Positions 13,919 to 21,798 of a stretch of 32,443 nt of DNA are shown one piece after another. The DNA is from Streptacidiphilus melanogenes (GTDB lineage Bacteria; Actinomycetota; Actinomycetes; Streptomycetales; Streptomycetaceae), in contig NZ_BBPP01000011.1 in NCBI RefSeq assembly GCF_000787835.1, positions 68,838 to 101,280 of the forward strand, read 5' to 3'. The notes under the pieces are model-generated. The model was not told where the DNA came from. It made no database searches and saw nothing but the letters and a program-made list of their open reading frames with translations. Each line of letters opens with the position of its first letter. The first letter of the stretch is position 1. The translations under genes were made by a program, and so were the position numbers.

Positions 13919-15505
13919 CGCGTCGACGCGGGCGGCCGTCGGTGTGCCGTCGGGCAGACGCCCCTGCGCGAGGGCCTTGAGCGTGCTGATCGAGGGGGCG
14001 AAGGCGTACACCGCGCCCTCGGTGCGCACGAAGCGCCGGACCTCGAGCGGGGTGGTCCTGCGCTCGGAGCCGTCGGGTGCGGCGCTCTCGTAGTGGAGCA
14101 CACCGGCGTTCACGTCCGGCAGGCGACCCGCGATCATCGCGTCCGGGCCGGGCTTGGCCGCGCGGCCCGGAGGGAACTCGTCGGTGTTGATCCAGGCCTT
14201 CTGGATGAACTCGAACTGCTCGACCAGGTCGGCCTGGTAGCAGACGAAGAGCAGGCCCCGCGCGGCGTCGGGGCCGCCCGCGGCGCCGGAGGTCGGGTCG
14301 AAGGGCCGGCCGTAGGGGGCGCCGCGGCGCATGATCCGGCGGGCGTCCATGAACGCCTCCGGGACCGGAGCGCCGTCGACCAGCCCGTCACGCGGGGCGC
14401 ACTGGCGCAGGTGGGAGAAGAGCGGGGTGCGCAGCCCGTCGGGGTCGTCGGCGAAGCTGAGGTCGTTGTCGCGGGTCGCGGAGGCGTCGTTGACCGGGTC
14501 GTGGGTCGGGCACGTGTGGACCGGGGCCCCGGAGCGCCAGCGGCCGACCATCCGGGCGGCCAGCCACTCGACGCCCGCGTTCGTCGGCACGGCGCCCTTG
14601 ACCTGCTTGAGCGTGGCCAGTTGGTCGGCCACCTGGGCCCACCAGCCGGGCACGTCCTGGGCGAGACGGCGGATCACCTGGAAGGAGCCGTCGGCCATCC
14701 ACGACGGCATGTCCGCCGCCGGGTAGCGGCGGCGGTCGCCGTCGAGCCGGACTCTGGGGCGACCGACGACGAACTCCCCGGCCGGGATGAGCCGGGTGCC
14801 CGGGTGCTCCTTGGCGTAGCCCTTGCGCCGCGGGTCCTCCTCGTCGAAGCCGGCCACGCCGGGCTCGCTGACGCCGTCCTTGAAGCCGAAGTGCTCCTTG
14901 CCGCGCCGTTCCCCGGTCAGGGTGGCGGCGTTCTGCTGGAACACGATCACCGCCGCGGCCCGGGTGGCGGCCTCGCGCTGCGCGTCGATGGCGGTCTGGA
15001 GGTCCTCGGGCGTGTCGGAGGCGATGGTGAGGACAGCGTGGACGGTCCGGCCGCCGTCGTGGCCGAACAGCCAGTGCTCCCGGGCGCTGTCGTCGACGTC
15101 GCCGACGTCGACGGCGCGGGCCCAGGCGCCGTCGGCGAAGGCCTCCAGGGTGGTGCCCTGGGGCGGGCGAGGGACGGGCGCCGGGTCGCCGGAGAGGAGC
15201 TGGATGCCGGGGTGGGTGAGGCTGACGCCGAGCCAGGTGGCCTTCAACGCCTCGGGATCGTCGCCTCCCGAGGTCCTGCGGGCCGCGCTGAACTTGCGGT
15301 TGAACGCAGCGACCTGCCGGGTCGTGGCGATCCGGGGAGCAAGCTCGCCGAGCCAGGCCTGGGCGGGCGCCCGGTCGACGAACTGGAGGAAGAGCAGGCA
15401 GACGTGGTCCTTGCGGAAGCCGGCGATGACGTCGCCCTGGATCTCGGTGCTGTCGCGCAGGGGCAGGGGCGCGGGCGGGGCCGGGTCGGCGGCCGGGGTG
15501 GTCAT
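13181..15505 (-). CDS. DyP-type peroxidase fused to a four-repeat C-terminal domain
   Basis: This is a 774-aa protein. Residues about 18-480 are a heme DyP peroxidase: GFKDGVSEPG carries the G-x-x-D-G motif (D210), FSHLRQCAPRD the proximal heme His (H365), RIMRRGAPYGRPFD the distal Arg region, and GLLFVCYQADLVEQFEFIQ the conserved family segment near the end. Residues 530-774 are four repeats of 53-68 aa with the pattern P-x-P-x-x-Q-R-x-x-G then W/F-x-F and V-A-D-G-x-x-H-T, ending L-x-G-V-x-x-V-D-A; these resemble the blades of a four-bladed hemopexin-type propeller. DyP proteins normally end without such a domain. No Tat or Sec signal is visible, in contrast to the upstream oxidase. ATG 15505 follows GGAG at about ten bases. 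It lies 83 bp after the oxidase stop, in the same direction. Confidence 0.9.
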   Translation of the reverse strand: MTTPAADPAPPAPLPLRDSTEIQGDVIAGFRKDHVCLLFLQFVDRAPAQAWLGELAPRIATTRQVAAFNRKFSAARRTSGGDDPEALKATWLGVSLTHPGIQLLSGDPAPVPRPPQGTTLEAFADGAWARAVDVGDVDDSAREHWLFGHDGGRTVHAVLTIASDTPEDLQTAIDAQREAATRAAAVIVFQQNAATLTGERRGKEHFGFKDGVSEPGVAGFDEEDPRRKGYAKEHPGTRLIPAGEFVVGRPRVRLDGDRRRYPAADMPSWMADGSFQVIRRLAQDVPGWWAQVADQLATLKQVKGAVPTNAGVEWLAARMVGRWRSGAPVHTCPTHDPVNDASATRDNDLSFADDPDGLRTPLFSHLRQCAPRDGLVDGAPVPEAFMDARRIMRRGAPYGRPFDPTSGAAGGPDAARGLLFVCYQADLVEQFEFIQKAWINTDEFPPGRAAKPGPDAMIAGRLPDVNAGVLHYESAAPDGSERRTTPLEVRRFVRTEGAVYAFAPSISTLKALAQGRLPDGTPTAARVDAFLAVPDRQRVGGACEFWMFRRDRLRTLVLPDGQDTTDLVLRPSQDLTGWPALAGVAAVDAIVPIPDLQRVGGKSWYWLFHTVSGAQAYRIVSVADGAAHTGKVEVADRGLDQWRSLTGVSHVDAVLPVPDMQRVGGASWYWVFHTVAAGGRERQVHRMISVADGDRHTDTRIRDDAGLNLWPSLAGIDHVDAFLPVPTMQRAAGKSHFWVFHPDGVRTVCVADGEQHTDTRVGDDRPLREWVNLG

Positions 15506-15588
15506 GGGGGGTGCTCCGCTCGGAGGGGACGGAGCTCGGGCGGCGGATGGTGGGCCGGCCGCCCGAGCGGGGGTGGTCGTCGGCCGGA

Positions 15589-17358
15589 TCAGCCGTTGGG
15601 GCTGAGCTGGATCCACTTGGCGATGCTGGGCACGCCCTTCGCGTCGAGCAGGAACAGCATGTAGTAGCCGGGCGGCGCGGCCTCGGGGGACGGCGGCGTC
15701 TTCAGCAGCAGCTGACCGTTGGACCTTTCGGCGATGGGCAGTTCGAGGTAGCGCTGGCTGGTGTCGACCGAGTGTGTCGAGGTGATCGGCGCGAGCAGGA
15801 CCGCCTTGGTGACGTTCGTCGAGGTGGTGTCGACGGGGAAGAACCGGTTGTAGCCCTGCGCGCGGGTGGGCACGTCGGTGAGCGTGGGGCGCGGGCCCTG
15901 GAACAGGTACGGGGGTTCGTAGATCTCGATGGAGCCGTTGGCGTCCGGGTTCTTGATGTCCGGGTTGGTGGCGAGCTCCTGGAGTTCGTCGCCGGTGACC
16001 ATGATCCGGCCGTCGGGCAGCAGCACGGCGTTGGAGTGGTAGCCGCGCGGGATGCGCTGGGCCGGCCCGAGGGTCCAGGCGCCGTTCGCGTCGCGCGCCT
16101 CCGTCTGACGGTACTTCAGGTCAGCGTTGGGGTTGAGGTCGCCGAAGCCGTAGTCGCGGATGCCGTACGAGCCGTTGACGGTGAACAGGTTGCCGCCGGG
16201 CATGATGAGCGTGTCGTCCATGGCGCGGCCGAAGGCGCGTGGCGTGCTCTTGGTCCACCGGCCGCCGGAGAACAGGTAGGTGTTCGGGTCGTCCCGGTTC
16301 CCGCCGAGGATCAGCACCGAGTTCGGGCCTGCGGTGCCGTTCGGCAGGGCGACCGCCGACCCGTACATCCGCAGCCCGCCGTCGGGGCGGTTGGGCAGTT
16401 GGGTGCGCGTCTCCTTCACCGGGTCGAAGAGGAACTGCTGGTCGGCGTCGCGTCCGAAGCCGTAGATCTTCCCGTCGTTGAGCGAGAACAGATGGGGGTA
16501 GTCCATCCGGTAGGGGGCGTCGGCCTTCTGCCACTGGTCCACCGGGTTGTTCTCGGTGAAGGTGCGGCCGTAGGTGACGTCCGTCCCGGCCGCGGGGAAA
16601 CGCTCGATGATCGGGGTCGCCGTACCCCAACCCAGCTCGGTCTGGCCGGACATGATGGTCTGCCGACCGTCCGCGCCGGTGACCACGGTCGGGTACCAGC
16701 GGCCGACGGACATGTCCTGCTGCCGGAGCCACTTCTCCGTCCAGGGGTCGAAGACGAACGAGAACCGGGTGCCGGCTCCGTTGTTGCCGCCGAAGTTGCC
16801 GCCGAACACCGCGACCATGCCGTTGGGCAGGTACGCGTGCCCGGCGCAGAACAGCGGGGCGGGGCGCGGCTGGTCGAGCCCGTCGTCCACGTTCACCACC
16901 GGCGGCGGCACGGCCTTGAACGCGTTCGGCCCGGTGCCGAGGCTCGGGTCCCACAGGTAGGCGCGGCCCGCGTTCTCCTTGCCGATCGTCTGCGTCGGGG
17001 CTGGCTCCTGCTGCGGGTTGGTGGTGATCCGCTCGAAGGAGAAGAGCAGCACCTTGCCGGTGGGCAGCAGCGCGACGTGGTCGCCGAAGTCCGGGGAAGG
17101 GAAGAAGTCGGTGAACCGCCCGAACTTGCCCAGGTCGGTGAACTTGGCGTTGAGCGCGGCCTGCGAGTCGGTCAGCGTCTTCAGGCGCAGCGCCCGGATC
17201 GGGTCCGGGTAGTCGCCGACCCCGCGCACGCTGCGCGCGCCGGGCGGCTGGTCGGCGGCGTAGCCCCGGGCGGTGGGAAGCGCCGTGGACAGCGCGGTCG
17301 TGGTGCCGAGGGCGAGAGCGGCGCACGCCACGAGCGCCGCGGACAGTCTGTGTCGCAT
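15589..17358 (-). CDS. Secreted copper radical oxidase (galactose/glyoxal oxidase-like)
   Basis: This 589-aa protein has a signal peptide (MRHRLSAALVACAALALG) and then a kelch-type propeller ending in a DUF1929 C-terminal beta-domain. All copper-site residues of the galactose/glyoxal oxidase family are present: FCAGHAYLPNG gives C171, GRWYPT gives Y222 (the expected Cys-Tyr crosslink), GYHSN gives Y440 and H441, and STHSVDTSQR gives H529. The family oxidises aldehydes or primary alcohols to acids or aldehydes and makes H2O2. GlxA of Streptomyces, by memory, belongs here, but its usual partner cslA is absent and this copy lacks an N-terminal anchor beyond the signal peptide. ATG 17358 starts the signal peptide; AGGAG lies 11 bases upstream. 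The DyP gene follows 83 bp downstream, so the two are likely co-transcribed. Confidence 0.93.
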   Translation of the reverse strand: MRHRLSAALVACAALALGTTTALSTALPTARGYAADQPPGARSVRGVGDYPDPIRALRLKTLTDSQAALNAKFTDLGKFGRFTDFFPSPDFGDHVALLPTGKVLLFSFERITTNPQQEPAPTQTIGKENAGRAYLWDPSLGTGPNAFKAVPPPVVNVDDGLDQPRPAPLFCAGHAYLPNGMVAVFGGNFGGNNGAGTRFSFVFDPWTEKWLRQQDMSVGRWYPTVVTGADGRQTIMSGQTELGWGTATPIIERFPAAGTDVTYGRTFTENNPVDQWQKADAPYRMDYPHLFSLNDGKIYGFGRDADQQFLFDPVKETRTQLPNRPDGGLRMYGSAVALPNGTAGPNSVLILGGNRDDPNTYLFSGGRWTKSTPRAFGRAMDDTLIMPGGNLFTVNGSYGIRDYGFGDLNPNADLKYRQTEARDANGAWTLGPAQRIPRGYHSNAVLLPDGRIMVTGDELQELATNPDIKNPDANGSIEIYEPPYLFQGPRPTLTDVPTRAQGYNRFFPVDTTSTNVTKAVLLAPITSTHSVDTSQRYLELPIAERSNGQLLLKTPPSPEAAPPGYYMLFLLDAKGVPSIAKWIQLSPNG

Positions 17359-17450
17359 GGGCAGGAACACTCCTATTCGTAGCTGACGGCAGCCAGACAA
17401 GCAGCCGCAAGGACTGTTCGTATGCAGACACGCGCGGCGGAGCGGAGAAA

Positions 17451-17470
17451 TTGAACGTGCACATGCTCAA
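17451..17470. promoter_or_regulatory. Imperfect palindrome between divergent genes
   Basis: TTGAACGTGCACATGCTCAA is a partial palindrome (14 of 20 positions symmetric) with TTGA and TCAA ends and a GTGCAC core. It lies between the oxidase start (17358) and the secreted-protein start (17512), where a regulator of both could bind. The match is weak. Confidence 0.25.
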
Positions 17471-17511
17471 ATGGCCGTGCATTCGACCCGCCGACAGAAA
17501 CGGACGCCGAA

Positions 17512-17916
17512 GTGATCACCAATCCCAGCCGCGCGGCCCTCACCGCGGCAGCCGCCGCGCTGCTCGTCCTCGCGGCCGCCGCCGACGGACAGGCCGCCGA
17601 CGCCCGCCGGAGCATGCAACCCCACGCCGTCACCGGCGTCCTGATCCCCGGCGGCGCCGACGGCACCGAACACAGCCTGATGTGCCCACCGGACGAGAAC
17701 GTCCTCGGCGGCGGCTTCACCGTCTCCGCCCCGCCGGGACGCCACCTCGCCCCGACACCGGACGACGTCCTCTCCAGCCGCCCCACCGCCGACGCCACCG
17801 GCTGGACCGTCGCCGTCGCCAAGACCACCCTCCCTCAGAGAGGCGAGGCGGCCGAGCCCGCCGATCTGACCCTCCAGATCGTCTGCACCGAAGGTCAGAC
17901 CGCCCCCGGCGACTGA
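17512..17916 (+). CDS. Small secreted protein of unknown function
   Basis: This is a 134-aa protein. A signal peptide (about 1-29, hydrophobic core LTAAAAALLVLAAAADG, likely cleavage after GQAAD or nearby) is followed by a beta-rich domain with two cysteines, C58 and C125, that could form one disulfide. CPPDENVLGGGFTV is like the C-P-x-G-x-x-x-x-G-G-G-F stretch of many small actinomycete secreted proteins of unknown role. GTG 17512 is the only sensible start, but the ribosome site before it is weak (GGA about eight to ten bases upstream). It is divergent from the oxidase gene and convergent with the GAP-family gene. I cannot name a function. Confidence 0.65.
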   Translation: MITNPSRAALTAAAAALLVLAAAADGQAADARRSMQPHAVTGVLIPGGADGTEHSLMCPPDENVLGGGFTVSAPPGRHLAPTPDDVLSSRPTADATGWTVAVAKTTLPQRGEAAEPADLTLQIVCTEGQTAPGD

Positions 17917-17949
17917 CACGGATGGCGATGGCGTCGGCCCACGGAGCCT

Positions 17950-18594
17950 TCAGGTGACCAGCTCGTAGATGCTCCTGGCGGTGAGATAGAGCCCCACCAG
18001 CAGCGAGAGGGTGACGATCAGCTGGTCCTGGTGCTCTTCGAGCCAGGTCCGCAGGGCTTCGAGGCGGGCGTGTGCGGCGCCCGGCGCCCAGACGGTGTAG
18101 AGCTCCATCACCAGCAGACTGAGGGTGGCCAGCAGGCAGTAGCCGCTCAGGGCCAGCCAGTCGTCGGCGGCGGAGAGGTCGGCGTCGACGACCGTGGCGG
18201 CGCCGGCCCCGACCATGGCCCACGGCTGGAGGAGCCAGGCAAGCCCGGCGGCGGTGCCGAGCGAGGCGTCGTCGACGCGCTCCGTCCAACGGGGTGGCTG
18301 GTGCGGACGGGGCGGCCGCCGACTGCGGTACCCGCCGAACACCACCAGGCCGACGCCGATCGCCAGCTTCGCGGCCACGGCCGCGGTCGAGGGTGCGCTG
18401 TGGTGGACCGGCGGCGTCCCGCCGGTCAGCAGCACCACGCAGGCGATCACCGCGACCAGGTTGGCAAGCCAGGAGAGCAGGAAGGCCAGCCCCTTGCGGA
18501 CGCCGCGCCGCGAGGACAGCAGCAGGATGAAGGCGCTGTTGTGCAGCGGCCCGAGGGTGATGGCCGCACCGATCACGATCAGGTCGAGAACCAC
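17950..18594 (-). CDS. GAP/SfLAP-family membrane protein (LysE-like fold)
   Basis: This 214-aa protein has six hydrophobic segments, the first VLDLIVIGAAITLGPLHNSAF then LLLSSRRGVRKGLAFLLSW, closely resembling the GAP (Sap, SfLAP) family of actinomycete membrane proteins, related in fold to LysE exporters. Some mycobacterial members help move lipids or glycopeptidolipids to the surface; the substrate here is unknown. GTG 18594 is chosen because GAGGGAG lies ten bases upstream and homology starts there; the frame stays open to 18720 through a Pro-rich stretch that looks untranslated. The strong hairpin at 18622-18658 lies just upstream of it, between this gene and the aldo/keto reductase stop. 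Confidence 0.72.
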   Translation of the reverse strand: MVLDLIVIGAAITLGPLHNSAFILLLSSRRGVRKGLAFLLSWLANLVAVIACVVLLTGGTPPVHHSAPSTAAVAAKLAIGVGLVVFGGYRSRRPPRPHQPPRWTERVDDASLGTAAGLAWLLQPWAMVGAGAATVVDADLSAADDWLALSGYCLLATLSLLVMELYTVWAPGAAHARLEALRTWLEEHQDQLIVTLSLLVGLYLTARSIYELVT

Positions 18595-18621
18595 CGGGTC
18601 GGCGCTCCCTCGGTCCGGGAC

Positions 18622-18658
18622 CCCGCCGGGCACGCCGGGCTCCGGTGTGCCCGGCGGG
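18622..18658 (-). terminator. Strong GC hairpin with 12-bp perfect arms
   Basis: CCCGCCGGGCAC (18622-18633) and GTGCCCGGCGGG (18647-18658) are perfectly complementary around a 13-base loop. It follows the aldo/keto reductase stop at 18778 in the direction of transcription and precedes the GAP-family start at 18594. Streptomyces terminators often lack a U-tract, so this fits a terminator; it could also be in the GAP leader and act there. Confidence 0.55.
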
Positions 18659-18777
18659 CGGGGCGGCGGCGCGGATCGCGCCGCATCCCGACTCTGCGGG
18701 GCCCCGGACGCCCAGGTCAAGCAGGCCGCGCCGTCACCGCGTCGACACCGCGGGAACGGACGCGGCCTGCCGGGGTC

Positions 18778-19749
18778 CTACGCGAAACCCGCGGTCGCGT
18801 GAGGAGCGTAGGCCTCCTCCAGGAACTCCGCCTCCGCGTCGTCGAGGACCAGGTCCACGGCGGCGATCGCGTCCTTCAGATGCGGCAGCCCGGTCGCCCC
18901 CACGATCGGCGCGGAGACCACCGGATTGCGCAGGATCCAGGCCAGCGCGACCTGACCCGCGGAGACCCCGCGCTTGCCGGCGACCTCCTGGACCCGCTCG
19001 ACGATCACCCGGTCGCTCTCCAGGTACAGGCTCTTGCCGAACTCGTCGGTCCCCGAGCGCGCCGTCGAGGCGTCCCAGGGGCGGGTCAGCCGTCCCCTGG
19101 CCAGCGGGCTCCACGGGATCGAGCCCACGCCCTGGTCCGCGCAGAGGGGCAGCATCTCGCGCTCCTCCTCGCGGTAGAGCAGGTTGTAGTGGTTCTGCAT
19201 GGAGACGAACCGCGTCCAGCCGCCCAGTTCGGCGGTGAACTGGGCCTTGGCGAACTGCCAGGCGTACATGGAGGAGGCCCCGATGTACCGGGCCTTCCCC
19301 GCCTTCACCACGTCGTGCAGCGCCTCCATCGTCTCCTCGATGGGCGTGTGGTGGTCCCACCGGTGGATCTGGTACAGGTCGACGTGGTCCGTCCCGAGCC
19401 GGCGCAGGCTGTTGTCGATCTCGGCGAGGATCGCCCGGCGCGAGAGCCCGGAGCCGTTCGGGCCCGGGCGCATCCGACCGTGCACCTTGGTCGCGATGAC
19501 GACCTCGTCGCGCCGCGCGAAGTCCTTCAGCGCCCGTCCGACGATCTCCTCGCTGGAGCCGTCCGAGTAGACGTTGGCGGTGTCGAAGAAGTTGATCCCG
19601 GCGTCGAGCGCGGCACGGATGATCTCCCGGCTGGGCTCCTCCGGAAGCGTCCAGGTGTGGTTGCCCCGGTTCGGCTCCCCAAAGCTCATACAGCCCACGC
19701 AGATCCGGGAGACCTCCAGGCCGGTGGCCCCAAGGCGGGTGTAGCGCAC
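18778..19749 (-). CDS. Aldo/keto reductase
   Basis: This is a 323-aa (alpha/beta)8-barrel protein. The catalytic tetrad is visible: D56 and Y61 in FFDTANVYSDG, K88 in VIATKVHG, H129 in DLYQIHRWD. GVGSIPWSPLARGRLTRPWD and the SAGQVALAWILRNPVVSAPIVGATG segment are the NADPH-binding end of the AKR11/AKR12-like families. It would reduce aldehydes or ketones with NADPH in the cytoplasm; the substrate is not predictable. GTG 19749 is preferred over ATG 19764 because AGGAGG lies six bases before it and RYTRLG is the normal family start. It is divergent from the GH15 gene. Confidence 0.93.
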   Translation of the reverse strand: MRYTRLGATGLEVSRICVGCMSFGEPNRGNHTWTLPEEPSREIIRAALDAGINFFDTANVYSDGSSEEIVGRALKDFARRDEVVIATKVHGRMRPGPNGSGLSRRAILAEIDNSLRRLGTDHVDLYQIHRWDHHTPIEETMEALHDVVKAGKARYIGASSMYAWQFAKAQFTAELGGWTRFVSMQNHYNLLYREEEREMLPLCADQGVGSIPWSPLARGRLTRPWDASTARSGTDEFGKSLYLESDRVIVERVQEVAGKRGVSAGQVALAWILRNPVVSAPIVGATGLPHLKDAIAAVDLVLDDAEAEFLEEAYAPHATAGFA

Positions 19750-19836
19750 GGTCGTCCTCCTCATCCCGGGTCGGCGCTCGGGAGGCCCACCCGGCTCACC
19801 TGCACGCTACCCGCCGAACGCGGATCTCGATCTAGC

Positions 19837-19854
19837 ATGAAGGGGAGGCTTCAT
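19837..19854. promoter_or_regulatory. Inverted repeat just after a -10-like box
   Basis: ATGAAGGGGAGGCTTCAT has perfect 6-bp arms and a 6-base spacer. TAGCAT (19833-19838) immediately before it resembles a -10 box for the GH15 gene (start 19890). A repressor binding here would block that promoter. No good -35 box is seen. Confidence 0.4.
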
Positions 19855-19889
19855 CTCCAGGCCCGCGGCGCGGCGGCGGGGAGGTCGGC

Positions 19890-21722
19890 ATGGCGTTCGA
19901 CACGACTGGTCTCGGGCAGGCCCCCAGCGGCACCCACTACAGACCGATCTCCGAGCACGGCCTGATCGGCGATCTCCATACGGCCGCGCTGGTCGCGACG
20001 GACGGCACCATCGACTGGTACTGCTGCCCCCGTTTCGACGCGCCGAGCGTCTTCGGGTCCATCCTCGACGCCGCCCGGGGCGGGTCGTTCGAGCTGGCCG
20101 CCGAGATCCCCACCCGAACCCGGCAGTTCTACTTCCCCGACACGAACGTGCTGATCACACGGTTCTTCGCCACGGACGGGGTGGCCGAGATCCAGGACTT
20201 CATGCCCGTCGCCGACGGGCCCGTCGAGGGGGCCAGGCACCGGCTGATCCGGCGGGTGCTCTGCGTCCGGGGAGCCCTCCCCTTCCGGGCACGCGTCGCG
20301 CCGCGGTTCGGGTACGGCGCCGAGCGGCACACGGCGCACCTCGAAGGCCACGTGGCGGTGTTCCGGTCCCCGTCCCTGGCGCTCGCGCTGACCGCCACCG
20401 CGCCGCTGGAGAGCGACGGGGTGGACGTGTGGTCGCACTTCAAGCTCCTCGAGGGCGAGTCCCACGTGTTCGCCCTCGACCAGATCGGCGACGACGTCCC
20501 GCCCCGGTCGTGTCCGCGTGCCGAGGCACAGGCGGAGGCCGAGGCGACCGTCCGGTTCTGGCGCCACTGGCTGGCCGGGTCGCGCTACCACGGGCGGTGG
20601 CGCGAGATGGTGAACCGCTCCGCACTGGTGCTGAAGCTGCTCACCTACGCGCCGACCGGCGCGATCGTCGCCGCGCCGACCACCAGCCTGCCCGAACAGG
20701 TCGGCGGCGAACGCAACTGGGACTACCGGTACGTGTGGGTCCGCGACGCCGCCTTCTGCGTCTACGCGCTGCTGCGCCTCGGGTTCACCTCGGAGGCCGA
20801 GGCGTTCATCGGGTTCCTCTGCGACCGGATGCGAGGCAGCGCGCCGACCGGCCCGTTGCAGATCATGTACGGCATCGACGGGCGCAGCGAGCTGCCCGAG
20901 TACGAGCTGACCCATCTGGAGGGACACCTCGGCTCCGCACCGGTCCGGGTCGGCAACGCCGCGACAGGCCAGCTCCAGTTGGACATCTACGGGGCGATGA
21001 TCGACTCCGTCTACCTGTACGACAAGTGGGGCCGGCCCATCAGCAGCGCCGACTGGGAGGAGATCGGCGCGGTGGCGGACTGGCTGTGCGAGCACTGGGA
21101 CCAGCCCGACGAGGGAATCTGGGAGACCCGCTCGGGCCGCAGGAACTTCGTGTACTCGCGGCTCATGTGCTGGGTGGCGCTGGAACGGGCGATGCGGATG
21201 GCGGCCCGCCGCGGGCTGCCGGCCGACCTGCCCCGCTGGCGCGAGTCCCGTGACGCGATCTACCGGCAGATCATGCGGCGCGGCTGGTCGGCCGAGCGGA
21301 GCGCGTTCGTCCAGTCCCTGGACGACGGCGAGCTGGACGCCTCGCTGCTGATGATGCCCATGGCCAGGTTCATCGCGCCCACCGACCCCAAGTGGCTCTC
21401 CACCCTGGACGCGCTCACCGGGGACCTGGTGTCCGACTCGCTGGTCTACCGCTACAACCCGGCCGCCAGCCCGGACGGCCTGCGTGGCTCCGAAGGCACC
21501 TTCTCGATCTGCTCGTTCTGGTACGTGGAGGCGCTGGCCCGCGCCGGCCGACTCGAGGACGCCCGGCTCGCCTTCGAGAAGATGCTCACCTACGCCAACC
21601 ACCTCGGTCTCTTCGCCGAGGAGATCGGTCCGACCGGCGAACAGCTCGGCAACTTCCCCCAGGCCTTCACCCACCTCTCGCTGATCAGCGCCGCCTTCAA
21701 CCTCGACCGGGCACTGGGCTGA
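19890..21722 (+). CDS. GH15-family glycosidase (trehalase/glucoamylase-like)
   Basis: This 610-aa protein has the two-part layout of bacterial GH15 proteins: an N-terminal trehalase-like beta-domain (HYRPISEHGLIGDLHTAALV then GTIDWYCCPRFDAPSVFGSI) and an alpha/alpha-barrel from about residue 250. ERNWDYRYVWVRDAAF is the family's substrate-binding segment, PDEGIWE carries the likely acid (E408), and GLFAEEIGP the likely base (E577/E578). These enzymes hydrolyse alpha-glucosides such as trehalose in the cytoplasm; no signal peptide is present. ATG 19890 follows GGGGAGG closely. It is divergent from the aldo/keto reductase, with an operator-like repeat between. Whether the substrate is trehalose or another alpha-glucan is open. 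Confidence 0.92.
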   Translation: MAFDTTGLGQAPSGTHYRPISEHGLIGDLHTAALVATDGTIDWYCCPRFDAPSVFGSILDAARGGSFELAAEIPTRTRQFYFPDTNVLITRFFATDGVAEIQDFMPVADGPVEGARHRLIRRVLCVRGALPFRARVAPRFGYGAERHTAHLEGHVAVFRSPSLALALTATAPLESDGVDVWSHFKLLEGESHVFALDQIGDDVPPRSCPRAEAQAEAEATVRFWRHWLAGSRYHGRWREMVNRSALVLKLLTYAPTGAIVAAPTTSLPEQVGGERNWDYRYVWVRDAAFCVYALLRLGFTSEAEAFIGFLCDRMRGSAPTGPLQIMYGIDGRSELPEYELTHLEGHLGSAPVRVGNAATGQLQLDIYGAMIDSVYLYDKWGRPISSADWEEIGAVADWLCEHWDQPDEGIWETRSGRRNFVYSRLMCWVALERAMRMAARRGLPADLPRWRESRDAIYRQIMRRGWSAERSAFVQSLDDGELDASLLMMPMARFIAPTDPKWLSTLDALTGDLVSDSLVYRYNPAASPDGLRGSEGTFSICSFWYVEALARAGRLEDARLAFEKMLTYANHLGLFAEEIGPTGEQLGNFPQAFTHLSLISAAFNLDRALG

Positions 21723-21798
21723 CCCGACGTCAACCAGGGCGACACGGCTGGCTGTCGTAGGCGGCACGTACGCTCTGCTCATCGACCGAGGAGGGGTC

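Noticed and set aside
13181-15505. Encapsulin cargo role for the DyP
   Set aside because: The C-terminus (REWVNLG) does not look like an encapsulin targeting peptide, and no encapsulin gene is in the window.
12638-15664. 1008-aa plus-strand frame spanning the DUF2254 end and DyP region
   Set aside because: It is opposite the DyP motifs and partly overlaps the DUF2254 gene in another frame; its composition is that of a shadow.
15511-17382. 623-aa plus-strand frame over the oxidase gene
   Set aside because: Antisense to a protein with all copper-site residues in place; no family similarity of its own.
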